DNA from: DSNY01 sp040752195
Lineage (GTDB): Bacteria > Pseudomonadota > Gammaproteobacteria > Burkholderiales > Burkholderiaceae_F
Direction: 5' to 3'
Assembly (NCBI GenBank): GCA_040752195.1
Contig: JBFMFC010000005.1
Coordinates: 1-64,000, forward strand
Length of the DNA stretch: 64,000 nucleotides
A program made the position numbers and the translations under genes. The notes under the pieces were generated by a model. That model did no database searches. It was not told the origin of the DNA and saw only the letters and a program-made list of their open reading frames with translations. Position 1 is the stretch's first letter; each line of letters begins with the position of its first letter. Positions 43,644-53,039 of this stretch are shown in pieces.

Positions 43644-45719
43644 GTGGTCCGCGTGCATCGGCTCGCGAGCATTCTGATTGCCGCGGGGATCTCTGCTTCG
43701 TGCGCGCGCGATGAACCGCGCCCGATCGTGACGCTGATCGCCGAGCCGCCGATCGTGACTGGCAGCGGTTCGACTCGCCTGAAATGGAACTCGGCGCGCG
43801 CCAAGGCATGCACGGCGTCCGGCGCTTGGTCCGGCACCAAGGCCACTTCCGGCTTCGAGACCGTCGGCGCGATCGCGTCCGCTCGTACCTTTTCGATCAC
43901 CTGTAGCAATCGGGGGGGAGCGGAAACCAAGTCTGTCACCGTTTATGTCCAGTCGGCGCCGCCGCCCGCAGTGCCCACGGTGTCGTTGCGTCTCGATCCC
44001 AACGTCGTCGATGACGGCGCGTTAGCAACGTTGGAGTGGACCTCGGACAATGCGACGTCTTGTCGCGCGTCCGGTGCATGGTCGGGCGTCAGGGCAACGG
44101 TGGGTTCGGAGACGATTGGTCCGGTTCGAGGCAGCCGCGTGTTTTCCCTGTCCTGTAGTGGGCCAGGCGGCACGGCTTCCCAGTCGGTGGCGGCTCAGCC
44201 TGATGGCGCGGCGCCGCTGCCCCCGCCGCCCGACGTCACGTTGAGCTTGGATCGGATGGTGGTTACAAGTGGAACCGCGGCCACGATCGCGTGGTCCGCC
44301 AAGCGATCGAGTTCGTGCGTAGCGTCTGGCGCATGGTCCGGCCCAAGGCCCGCAGCGGGCTCGGAGGCGACGGGACCCCTGTATGCGAGCAGCACATTTT
44401 CGCTTTCCTGCACGGGCCCTGGCGGCACTGTATCGCGGACCGTCGCGATTCATGTGAGCGCGCCGCCGCCCCTTGTGCCGACACTTACGTTCGCGGCCGT
44501 TCCCAGCACGATCCGCAGCGGAGAGGGAGCGACGCTGACCTGGGCAGCCAGCAATGCGTCGAGTTGTGCGGCGAGCGGCACATGGAGCGGGACGAAGCCC
44601 GCAGTCGGCTGGGAGACCACGGGTCCGCTGATGTCGGATCGAAACTACTCGCTGACTTGTGTCGGTGATGCCGGAGCGGTGACCAAGTCGCTGACGGTCT
44701 TTGCGAATCCAGCCATGGCACCGACAGTGTCGCTGCGGGCCGATCCGATTCGCGTTGCCGTCGGTGCAAGCGCGACTTTGACGTGGCATGCGTCCAACGC
44801 GGATGTTTGCGAGGCCCAGGCAGATACGCCCGAGTCGAAATGGGGCGGCGTCAAGCCCCTGGCCGGAAGTGAGAACACGGGTCCACTGACGGCGTCGTCA
44901 TACACCTTCTCGTTGACATGCACGGGACGGCATGGAAGCGCAAGCCAATCCATCGTGGTTGCAGTCGGCGACGCGCCTACCCAGACTGGTCTGGACTTTC
45001 CGGGCAACGCTGGCGTTAAGAGGACGCTTCGATTTCGGTTCCAGAATCCTCTGCCGATCTATCCGGCGACGTACATCTGGCGCGCCTACCCTAAGCGGCA
45101 GGCGGGTTACTACACGACGTTCTTTTGGGCCAACGACGACGGACAGAACAACCTGAACACCGTGCTGTGGCTTCCCGGCGGAGGCGCCGACAGCTACTAC
45201 GGCGTCCACCCGTACCCGAACCCCGCTCCCGGTGGCGGGAATCACGATTGGGAGCTCTCGGTGGAGCGGGAGGACTTCGTAAACGGCCGCGTCGTGTACG
45301 ACCGTTGGTACACACAGGCGCTGGTGGTTTGGGCCGACCCGCAAGGCAAAAAGCATCACGAGTTCTACTGGGACCTGCCGAACATTGGCCCCAGCCATCG
45401 CGTGGTCCGCGTTTCCGAGCCAGACTGGGGTACTCGCCTACCCCCGTTCCCGGCCCTGACTTGGGGCGATGCGCCATGGGCACCGGGCGAAGAGGTGTTC
45501 CACGGCGTGTTGCGCGGGATCCAGATCTACTCAACCAGACTCTCGCTCGCGGACATTCTGACTGAGGCGAGGTCTCCATTGTCTACCGAAGCCGGTGCTG
45601 CGAACATCTGGTACCTGAACCTCGATCCGCGACCCGACGACATCGCAGACAAGTCGGGGCGTGGCAATCATCCCTCATGGGTCGGCGACGAGCGCCCTCG
45701 ACTTTGGACCGGACCGTAA
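43644..45719 (+). CDS. Five-Ig lipoprotein with LamG-like C-terminal domain (copy 2)
   Basis: 691-residue tandem paralogue of the previous gene, with the same layout: signal peptide with SASC lipobox-like site (Cys20), five Ig units, then the LamG-like domain (IYPATYIWRAYPKRQAGYY, VVWADPQGKKHHEFYWD, DKSGRGNHPSWVG). Its LamG domain carries an extra loop (DDGQNNLNTVLWLPGGG) absent from copy 1. The Ig units have diverged more than the C-terminal domain, suggesting the latter is under stronger constraint. GTG 43644 with GGAGG eight bases upstream is preferred; a more upstream ATG would bury the signal peptide. Confidence 0.72.
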   Translation: MVRVHRLASILIAAGISASCARDEPRPIVTLIAEPPIVTGSGSTRLKWNSARAKACTASGAWSGTKATSGFETVGAIASARTFSITCSNRGGAETKSVTVYVQSAPPPAVPTVSLRLDPNVVDDGALATLEWTSDNATSCRASGAWSGVRATVGSETIGPVRGSRVFSLSCSGPGGTASQSVAAQPDGAAPLPPPPDVTLSLDRMVVTSGTAATIAWSAKRSSSCVASGAWSGPRPAAGSEATGPLYASSTFSLSCTGPGGTVSRTVAIHVSAPPPLVPTLTFAAVPSTIRSGEGATLTWAASNASSCAASGTWSGTKPAVGWETTGPLMSDRNYSLTCVGDAGAVTKSLTVFANPAMAPTVSLRADPIRVAVGASATLTWHASNADVCEAQADTPESKWGGVKPLAGSENTGPLTASSYTFSLTCTGRHGSASQSIVVAVGDAPTQTGLDFPGNAGVKRTLRFRFQNPLPIYPATYIWRAYPKRQAGYYTTFFWANDDGQNNLNTVLWLPGGGADSYYGVHPYPNPAPGGGNHDWELSVEREDFVNGRVVYDRWYTQALVVWADPQGKKHHEFYWDLPNIGPSHRVVRVSEPDWGTRLPPFPALTWGDAPWAPGEEVFHGVLRGIQIYSTRLSLADILTEARSPLSTEAGAANIWYLNLDPRPDDIADKSGRGNHPSWVGDERPRLWTGP

Positions 45720-45996
45720 ACGTGCAATAGCGTTGGCCGTCCGCCCGGCGCGGCGCAGAAGGGCGCGCGCTACACTCGACAGCGCCGCTTGGCCGGCCGG
45801 CTTTTGAGATTGATGAGGTTGCCGACGCCTTGGCCGTCGGGAGTCCGCAGGTCCGACTCGCACTCGCTTCGGCGTTGGAGCAATGATCGCGAGCGGGCCG
45901 CAATCCGCGTCGTCTCTGTAAGTGGAGTTCCAGAGTCGTCGCTACCGGTTCTTGTGACGACCGCGGGATTCCACTGCCGAGGAACGGGAGTAAGCA

Positions 45997-47490
45997 ATGT
46001 CGGGCGAGATCGTTCGTGGGATGACGCGCGGCGCCGCGTGGATGGTGCTGTTTAAGGCCATCGATCGGCCGCTCGGGCTGATCAGCACGCTAATCCTTGC
46101 GCGGCTGTTGCTGCCATCCGACTTCGGCCTTGTCGCGATGGCGATGTCGGTCATTGCGGTCATCGAGATGGCAACGTCTTTCAGTTTCGAAGCCGCGCTG
46201 ATTCAGAAGCAGCAACCGCGGCGAGAGCACTACGACACGGCGTGGACCTTGAATGTCAGTGTTGCGTTCCTCTGTGCAGCGGGCACCGCTGCGCTGGCGC
46301 CGGTGGCCGCCGACTACTACGCCGAGCCACGTTTGACGGAAGTGATGCTGGTGCTCGCGGCGGGTTGGCTCGCCTGGGGATTCGAGAACGTCGGCGTAGT
46401 GGATTTCCGTCGCCAACTGAACTTCCGCCGGGAGTTCTGGTTTCTCGCCTCTAAGCGCTTGACTGGGTTCGCAGTGACCATCGTCGCAGCGCTGCTGTTG
46501 CGTTCGTACTGGGCACTGGTGGTCGGGATGGTGACCGGACGCGTGGCGGGCGTATTGATCAGCTACGCCATGCATCCGTTTAGGCCGCGGTTCTGCTTGA
46601 CGGCAAGCCGCGAGCTGTTCTCTTTCTCCGGCTGGATGCTGGCGACCAACCTGCTCGGGGCCGCTGTTTCGCGGCTACCGCACTTCGTGCTCGGCCGCGT
46701 GTACGGCGCTCAGATACTGGGCGCTTACACGGTGGGCGCCGAGTTCGCGCAGATCGCCCACACGGAGTTGGCGGCGCCGGTCAATCGCGCGTTGTTCCCC
46801 GGCTTCTCGCGTCTCGCCGACCGCCTGCAGGAGTTCCGTCGCGCCTGCGTCGGCGCGACTGCGGTGATGGTGCTGATCGTCGTCCCCGCCAGCGTCGGAA
46901 TTGCCGCCGTCGCTGAACCGCTGGTGCGTGTCGTGTTAGGGGAGCGATGGGGCGCGGCGGTGCCGGTCATTCAGGTGCTGGCTGTCTCAAGCGCACTGTC
47001 TGCGATCATGTCGAACAATGCGTCCGCCTTCCTCGCGATCGGCCGTCCAAACCTGATCACCGCCATCCTGTCCATTCGCTTCGTGGTCATGGTGCCGATG
47101 CTGTACTTCGCAGCCAAGTCGACTGACTTCATCGCGATTGCCTACGCGGAGATGGTGTCCATCGTCGTGAGCCTTCTGCTCAGTTATCCGATGCTGTTGC
47201 GTCTGCTACAGCTCTCTGCTGTTGACTATGCGGCGGCCATCTGGCGGCCACTCGGCGCCAGCGTCTTGATGGGGATTGCGGTTTACACGGCGATCGCCGA
47301 GATCGGCTCGGACGGTTCTGCGCGCAGCGCGCTGATTCAGCTCGGCGCTGCGGTCCCTTTGGGCATCGCCGTGTATTTGCTGGTGGTCTGGATTCTTTGG
47401 GCGATCTCGGGCCGGCCGGACAGCGCCGAAGCGTTGGTGGCGAAGCGAGCATGGGTCGCTCTGCGCGCGGTCGCAGAGCGCGGTCGATAG
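45997..47490 (+). CDS. Polysaccharide flippase (Wzx-like, MOP superfamily)
   Basis: 497-residue inner-membrane protein of the oligosaccharidyl-lipid flippase family, with about 12-14 hydrophobic segments. The start GAAWMVLFKAIDRPLGLIST and LPSDFGLVAMAMSVIAVIE are typical of Wzx/WzxC proteins, and the C-terminal Polysacc_synt_C-type region is present. It would move lipid-linked repeat units to the periplasmic face, and it is the only flippase in the window. ATG 45997 has GGGAG upstream. The 277 nt before it (45720-45996) hold no gene and probably its promoter. Confidence 0.9.
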   Translation: MSGEIVRGMTRGAAWMVLFKAIDRPLGLISTLILARLLLPSDFGLVAMAMSVIAVIEMATSFSFEAALIQKQQPRREHYDTAWTLNVSVAFLCAAGTAALAPVAADYYAEPRLTEVMLVLAAGWLAWGFENVGVVDFRRQLNFRREFWFLASKRLTGFAVTIVAALLLRSYWALVVGMVTGRVAGVLISYAMHPFRPRFCLTASRELFSFSGWMLATNLLGAAVSRLPHFVLGRVYGAQILGAYTVGAEFAQIAHTELAAPVNRALFPGFSRLADRLQEFRRACVGATAVMVLIVVPASVGIAAVAEPLVRVVLGERWGAAVPVIQVLAVSSALSAIMSNNASAFLAIGRPNLITAILSIRFVVMVPMLYFAAKSTDFIAIAYAEMVSIVVSLLLSYPMLLRLLQLSAVDYAAAIWRPLGASVLMGIAVYTAIAEIGSDGSARSALIQLGAAVPLGIAVYLLVVWILWAISGRPDSAEALVAKRAWVALRAVAERGR

Positions 47491-47506
47491 AGCGATTTCC
47501 GCCGAA

Positions 47507-48916
47507 CTAGCCTTGTGGCCTGTAGGTCTGCTTGGGTGCGGCGAGGCGCTGAGGACGCATCGCTCCACGGATCATCGAGAAAATCGTGCGGTACTGACTC
47601 TCGAGCGCCTCGACGTAGGCATCGTCGACGCGCGTGATCTCCGCGGCGGCCTCCAGCCGCTGCGCTTCGAGCCGGTGAAAGCGCTGCACGAGCTCCGGCC
47701 CGGTGAGATCATCGAACTCGATCGCAAAGTCTTCCTGGCCCATTTCCCGCATCAGATCGCGCGTCTTTCGGTAGTAGCAAATGGCTAGGACCGGGCGCCT
47801 CGCGTGCAGGGACAGCAACGTTCCGTGAAAGCGCGTCGCGACGACGATGTCCGCAGTTTCGATGACGCTCATCAGCTCTTCAACCGAGTGAGGGCGCTTG
47901 ACGGGTTCCGGCTGCACTAGTCGACGTGCACGATCCGGGTGCATCGCCCGCACGATCTCGTCGGCGACGTTGAGATCCTTGAGTTGTGTCGGGAAGAAAA
48001 AAACCGGGTAGCCAGTGTCGACGAGATGCTCCGCGAATTCGGCGAGCGAACGGACATAGCGCGCGTAGCGCTCCCTGTCGGTCATGTACCAGTAGAAGTC
48101 GTCATACAGCGGCATCGGATTGATGCCGACGATCGGCTTGCCGCGACAACCCGCTCGGTGCCCGCGGGCGGGAAGAACCAGGCTGTGCGCGAGGTCGGGA
48201 AACACATGACTTGATCCTTCGCGTGGGGCGGAGGCGACGAGTCGTTGCGAGCCGGCGTCGCGGAAAGAGAGATAGTCGGCGAGGCGGACGGCCATACGCA
48301 CCATCGACTGGCTGAGGCGCGCGTCGAGCGGGCCTGCCCCTACGCTGACGTACAGCAGACGACAGCCGGCCAGACGAGCCAGCAGCGACCACTTGAGCAG
48401 CGTATACGGGAAGCCCCACGGGCCGCCGAAGTTGTCGAGAAACTGGTTCGAGCCGGCGATGATCAGCGCATCGAGGCCGCGCAACCTGCGGTAAGAGTGC
48501 CAGAGGAACGCAGTTTCGCGCGACGCGAACGCAAGAAAACGGAGCAATCTGCCGGCTGCCGTACGGAGACGTCCCTTCGGGATGATCCGCGCAGCACGGT
48601 CGACGAACCCTTTGGCTCGTTGCACATGGCCATCCGTCGGCCGCGCAGCCCATTGCGAGTCAAGTACGTTGCCGAATCGTTGCGTGCCGCTCTCCTGACG
48701 GATGGGAAAGGCGGGTACGCGGTATCGCGCCGAGGAATCGGCGGGGTCCATCGAGAAAGCCACAACCCGCGCGGCGGTCCACTCGCGACGGATACGGGCA
48801 ATCAGCGCCTCAATGATGGCCTCGTCTCCGAGATTGCGGTCACCGTAGTGACCAAACACCCCTATGGCAGGCGCTTCGCCGCGGCCCTCGTTTCTTGCCG
48901 AACCTGCGTCTTGCAC
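47507..48916 (-). CDS. Polysaccharide pyruvyl transferase family protein
   Basis: 469-residue protein of the CsaB/WcaK-like pyruvyl transferase family. GVFGHYGDRNLGDEAIIEAL is the N-terminal signature, IIAGSNQFLDNFGG follows, and ATRFHGTLLSLHARRPVLAI is the conserved C-terminal motif. Such enzymes add ketal-linked pyruvate from PEP to a sugar, giving the polymer negative charge. The GTG start at 48916 is supported by AGGA eight bases upstream; the longer frame (to 49042) has no homology. It converges with the flippase gene and diverges from the asparagine synthase gene. Confidence 0.85.
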   Translation of the reverse strand: MQDAGSARNEGRGEAPAIGVFGHYGDRNLGDEAIIEALIARIRREWTAARVVAFSMDPADSSARYRVPAFPIRQESGTQRFGNVLDSQWAARPTDGHVQRAKGFVDRAARIIPKGRLRTAAGRLLRFLAFASRETAFLWHSYRRLRGLDALIIAGSNQFLDNFGGPWGFPYTLLKWSLLARLAGCRLLYVSVGAGPLDARLSQSMVRMAVRLADYLSFRDAGSQRLVASAPREGSSHVFPDLAHSLVLPARGHRAGCRGKPIVGINPMPLYDDFYWYMTDRERYARYVRSLAEFAEHLVDTGYPVFFFPTQLKDLNVADEIVRAMHPDRARRLVQPEPVKRPHSVEELMSVIETADIVVATRFHGTLLSLHARRPVLAICYYRKTRDLMREMGQEDFAIEFDDLTGPELVQRFHRLEAQRLEAAAEITRVDDAYVEALESQYRTIFSMIRGAMRPQRLAAPKQTYRPQG

Positions 48917-49095
48917 GATGGTTCCTATGGACGTAAAAGACCAGTATACGGGCGCAGAGTCCAGGGCTACGCGACGCAACGCGACGGGCGGTCGGATACG
49001 CCACTGGGCACCGCCACGCTGGGTGCGTACCATGCTCGGCATGAGTGAGACGTTGCGCCGATTGCTGCCGTGTCGACCGAGGAGGTTCTGAGCGC

Positions 49096-50970
49096 ATGTG
49101 CGGAATCGTAGGCGTGTTTAACGTTGCTTCGCGCGACGAGTCCGAACGCCTGCTGGCGCAGATGAACGGTCAGATCGTTCATCGCGGTCCAGACGACCAA
49201 GGCGTCTGGATCGGCGATCGTGCGGCCGTGGGAATGCGAAGGTTGAGCATCATCGACGTCGCAGGTGGCCACCAGCCGATGATGACGGACGATGGGGTGG
49301 TTATCGTCTTTAACGGCGAGATCTACAACTATCGGACGCTGCAGGCTCAGCTTGAACGAGACGGATACCGGTTTCGAACCCGCTCTGACACCGAGGTCAT
49401 TCTCAATCTCTATCATCGCGGCGGCCTGAGCGCGCTGGAAGCTCTCGAGGGCATGTTCGCGATCTGCTTGGTCGACGGGCGCAAGGGCAAGGCGTATCTC
49501 GTGCGCGACCGGCTCGGCATCAAACCGCTGTACTTCGCCGAATCGCTCGGGCGGCTTTACTTTGCAAGTGAGATTAAGGCGATTCTCGCAGCTCTGCCGC
49601 AGCGGCCTGAGGTTGATACCCAGTCGCTGCACGACTACCTCGCGCTGCGCTATGTGCCCGCACCCGGAACGATCTGGCGCGGCATCCGCAAACTGTTACC
49701 CGGACACCACCTGTCTTATGACTTGCGCAGCAACGAGTGGGAAGTCGAGCGGTACTGGTCGATTCGGTTCAACGCCGATCCGGTTGACCGGAGGCGCGAC
49801 TACGAGCGGGAGTTTCGCGATCGCTTCCTCGCCGCTGTTGAGTCGCACTTGGTTACGTCGGATGTCCCGGTCGGGACGCTGCTCAGTGGCGGTATCGATT
49901 CGAGCGCCGTGACCGCTGCGATCGCCGAACTGGGCGTTCGCGGACTGAACACTTTCTCTGTCGCCTTCGAGGAAGGCGGTTCGTTTTCCGAACTGCAGTT
50001 CGCCCGCGCCGCTGCACAGCAGATTGGTGCCCAACATCACGAGGTGATCATAGGTCGGCGGGAGTTCATCGAATTTCTGCCGCAGTTCGTTTGGTACACG
50101 GACGAGCCGCTCGCGGACCTGGCGAGCATTCCTCTTTACTATGTCGCGCGCCTGGCGAAGCAGCACGTGAAGGTCGTCATCTCTGGTGAAGGCGCGGATG
50201 AAATTCTTGCGGGGTACGACTTCGAGCGTTACGCGCAGCGTGTCGATCGGCACGCGCGGCTTCTCCGCCGAGCGCCGCGTTGGGCCTTTCGGATCGCGTC
50301 CGCCTTCGCCAACGGGCAGCGCGGCGAAAGCCTGCATCGCATGAGTGAAGAAGGGTGGTCCGGCTTCGTCCGTGCGCAGCGACTTAGTGCCACCAGCTAT
50401 TGGCGCGGTCAGCAGTTGGCCGAGTTGTGGCGTGGACCGCCGGCAAGACCCGTTGAAGGCTTGATTGAGCGCTGGTACGACGACGGCAGCTCAACGCACC
50501 CGCTCGACATGTTGCAGAACGCCTGGTGCCAGGACTGGTTGGTCGAAGATCTGTTGATGAAGGCCGACAAGATGACAATGGCCAATTCGATCGAACTGCG
50601 CGTGCCGTATCTAACACATTCGCTCGTCGAGTGGGCGCAACGCTTGCCACTGTCGTGGCGCGTCGGCGATGCAAGGTCGGGATACTCGTCGAAGCGGATC
50701 CTGCGCTCGTTTGCCGGGGGTCGTTTGCCGAGCCAGATCATCAAGCGGCCGAAGCAGGGATTCCCGGTACCCGCCTATCGGTGGCTTGCAGGAGAACTCG
50801 GCGAGTGGGCCGCGCAGCGCTTGGCCGACGAGCGTTCGCCCATTTACGGGTGGCTGGCCCGCGAGCCTGCGATGGCGTCTGTCGCTGCCGCCCGCGCTGG
50901 CGACGACGACGCTGCACATCGCACATGGGCGCTGTTGGTGCTCGACTACTGGATGCGGCGTTGGCTGTAA
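49096..50970 (+). CDS. asnB: Asparagine synthase (glutamine-hydrolysing)
   Basis: 624-residue enzyme with complete class II glutaminase and synthetase domains. It begins MCGIVGVFN (Cys2 nucleophile), with RGPDDQGVW, NGEIYNYR and RDRLGIKPLYF. The synthetase loop LLSGGIDSSAV lies near residues 263-273, and ISGEGADEILAGYDFER and IKRPKQGFPVPAY follow. GGAGG at 49081-49085 supports ATG 49096. It is the third member of this family in the window, next to pyruvyl-transferase and sugar-nucleotide genes, so it may serve amide decoration rather than amino-acid supply; that is inference. Confidence 0.9.
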   Translation: MCGIVGVFNVASRDESERLLAQMNGQIVHRGPDDQGVWIGDRAAVGMRRLSIIDVAGGHQPMMTDDGVVIVFNGEIYNYRTLQAQLERDGYRFRTRSDTEVILNLYHRGGLSALEALEGMFAICLVDGRKGKAYLVRDRLGIKPLYFAESLGRLYFASEIKAILAALPQRPEVDTQSLHDYLALRYVPAPGTIWRGIRKLLPGHHLSYDLRSNEWEVERYWSIRFNADPVDRRRDYEREFRDRFLAAVESHLVTSDVPVGTLLSGGIDSSAVTAAIAELGVRGLNTFSVAFEEGGSFSELQFARAAAQQIGAQHHEVIIGRREFIEFLPQFVWYTDEPLADLASIPLYYVARLAKQHVKVVISGEGADEILAGYDFERYAQRVDRHARLLRRAPRWAFRIASAFANGQRGESLHRMSEEGWSGFVRAQRLSATSYWRGQQLAELWRGPPARPVEGLIERWYDDGSSTHPLDMLQNAWCQDWLVEDLLMKADKMTMANSIELRVPYLTHSLVEWAQRLPLSWRVGDARSGYSSKRILRSFAGGRLPSQIIKRPKQGFPVPAYRWLAGELGEWAAQRLADERSPIYGWLAREPAMASVAAARAGDDDAAHRTWALLVLDYWMRRWL

Positions 50971-51029
50971 ACCAGGCACGCGGCCCCGGCAAGGCAGCAT
51001 GCCGTCGCCGCGCGGGTTCACTCGCGGGC

Positions 51030-51640
51030 GCGACAACCGCAGTTGGCCGTGGGGGGTACGGTCTCGACTGAAGCGGTCCGGTCGATGTGCAACCGTGTTT
51101 GTCACCGGATAGATCGCCTTGCGCAGGGCGCGGTGCGCTAAATCGGAGCGAACGAAGGTTTCGAAGAGCACACTGATGGTGCGGAACAAGCCGGCGATCG
51201 GCCCTCCTTCGGGAACGATCTCGACCGCGGAAAGATCGGCACGTGAAACCCTGCGTCACTCTCGGGCGAAGCTCCGGCGATGATCGTGCATCAAGGGGAA
51301 GATGGCCGGTGTCGTCCGGTAGAGAATGGCGCCCGGCTTGAGGACGCGACGGATCTCTCCGATGACCCGAGGCGGCGCCGAGACGTGGCTCAGCCCCTGA
51401 GTGCAGATGACAAGGTTGAAACTCGCGTCGCGGGAGGGCAGGCATTCGCCGATGCCGACAATGTCGACGAGACCTTCGAGGGCCGGATCAAGGCGACGTA
51501 CAGGGCTGCCCGCCCTTGTGGTAGCGGTCGGTACGGGTGCATGCGGCCACCGAGATCCAGCACGGCGAGCGACTGCCGTCCCTGCGCCGGCAACTCTTGA
51601 GACCAGGCCTCGATGACTTCGCGCCGGCGCGCCGGACAAG
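51030..51640 (-). pseudogene. Decayed class I SAM methyltransferase
   Basis: Fragments of one methyltransferase appear in at least two reading frames of the - strand. Near 51500-51620 one frame reads LAVLDLGGRMHPYRPL (SAM loop). A second frame (51256-51500) reads SFNLVICTQGLSHV and EIRRVLKPGAILYRTTPAIF before a stop. Near 51040-51240 the frame reads DLSAVEIVPEGGPIAGLF and then LFETFVRSDLAHRALRKAIYP. No start codon is evident and an in-frame stop lies just upstream of the first fragment. The order and spacing match a single gene broken by indels. The remaining 50970-51752 space holds nothing else recognisable. Confidence 0.78.
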
Positions 51641-51752
51641 GTTAGCCGGGGTCGCTGCGATTCCGATTAAGTATCTGACGGCGGAGCGCGGGCGCCGCGT
51701 CTCGATGGCGGACGAGACGCGCCGCTAACTTCCGAATGTAACGAGGGGAGGG

Positions 51753-53030
51753 TCAGGCGAAGCGAGCGTCCTGCTCACGGCGCAGCGCGTCACACAAGCG
51801 TCCCTTGGGCAGATCAACGTCGTCGTAGGTTAGCGCCGTGTCTTTGGCGATCGCTCGGCGCACCCGACAGCCCTCCGCAAGACCCATCGGGAGCAGCCGC
51901 TGGGCCCGACTGGTCTCGTAGTTCTCCAGCAGCGCATAAGCCGTGAAGCCACCAATGCCATCGAGGGTCTCACCCTCCTTGAGATCACGCTTGGCGACCG
52001 CCACGGAATCGCAGGAAGGAGGGCCTGCCGGTGTAACGGCTGCATCCCCGAACAGGGCGGCGCGCGCTGCGGTAAGGGGAATCTCCAGATGGGGCAGATG
52101 GAACGGCGTGTAAAAGACATACAGCGGGCCGTCACCCATCTTCAGGTACTTCAGATAGTCCATTCGCACCGGATCCTCGGTGTGACCGACGACGAAGGCT
52201 CCGTTCGCAGGCGCCGCGCCGACCGTGAAGTCGACCATTCCCGTCGCGATCAGTCGTTCGCGGAAAAAGGCGGCCGCTTCGTTTACGTGCGTCAGCGCCG
52301 GACCGTACATCCCCCGCTTGCCGACTTTGAACCCGGTCGCGTTCGCTAGTACGTTCAGCTCCATCGAGAGCTTGGTGCCGTCGGCGAAGTGCGTCATTGT
52401 CGTGGGCTTCTGCCGCACCCGCTCGGCGAACTCGCGCTGCGTATCGGGGTTTCGGTAGGGGTCGTATAGCCCTTTCAGATTGCCTGCTACGACCGGCTTT
52501 AGGCCGATCGACCGCACGAAGCGGATCATGTTCATCGCGACACCGGGCTCGTCGCCATCCGAGTTCGAGTAGACGACGCCATTGGCGTCCGCTTTCGCCT
52601 TGAGAATCGGACCGACCGTCGCATCGAGTTCGACGTTCATTACCACGACATGCTTGCGGTGCTCTATTGCCTCCAGCACGGTGCGCGCACCCGGCTCGAC
52701 CGTTCCGGTACATTCGATGACCAAATCGACCCCTTCGGCCGCACAGAGCACGGCCGGATCCTCGGCAACGCAGAACCGACCGCCGCGGATCGCATCATCG
52801 ACTGCCGAGGGCGAGTCGACGGTCAAGACTTCCGCGACGCCGGCATCGGCGTACGCCGACCGTGCACTCGCAACCGTTCGGTTTGCGATTGCGACAACTC
52901 GCATGCCCGGTACTGCAGTCATGATCTGGTAGGCGATCCGTCGGCCGCTGTAGCCGGCGCCCGCGATCGCGACCCGAATCGGATTGCCTTGGGCGGCGCG
53001 CTGCGCGAGCGCCTTATCCACGATGATCAT
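51753..53030 (-). CDS. NAD(P)-dependent oxidoreductase with SAF domain
   Basis: 425-residue enzyme. The Rossmann start is IRVAIAGAGYSGRRIAYQI (about residues 18-36), VIECTGTVEPGA and HVVVMNVELDA follow the homoserine-dehydrogenase-like pattern, and a SAF-type domain (KRDLKEGETLDGIGGF to TALTYDDVDLP) forms the C-terminus. Related proteins occur in surface-polysaccharide loci, but the substrate is not settled. It sits 9 nt downstream of the 3,5-epimerase gene in a four-gene - strand set for nucleotide-sugar synthesis, so a reduction step on a keto sugar is a reasonable guess. Confidence 0.8.
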   Translation of the reverse strand: MIIVDKALAQRAAQGNPIRVAIAGAGYSGRRIAYQIMTAVPGMRVVAIANRTVASARSAYADAGVAEVLTVDSPSAVDDAIRGGRFCVAEDPAVLCAAEGVDLVIECTGTVEPGARTVLEAIEHRKHVVVMNVELDATVGPILKAKADANGVVYSNSDGDEPGVAMNMIRFVRSIGLKPVVAGNLKGLYDPYRNPDTQREFAERVRQKPTTMTHFADGTKLSMELNVLANATGFKVGKRGMYGPALTHVNEAAAFFRERLIATGMVDFTVGAAPANGAFVVGHTEDPVRMDYLKYLKMGDGPLYVFYTPFHLPHLEIPLTAARAALFGDAAVTPAGPPSCDSVAVAKRDLKEGETLDGIGGFTAYALLENYETSRAQRLLPMGLAEGCRVRRAIAKDTALTYDDVDLPKGRLCDALRREQDARFA

Positions 53031-53039
53031 GTTGCGCCT

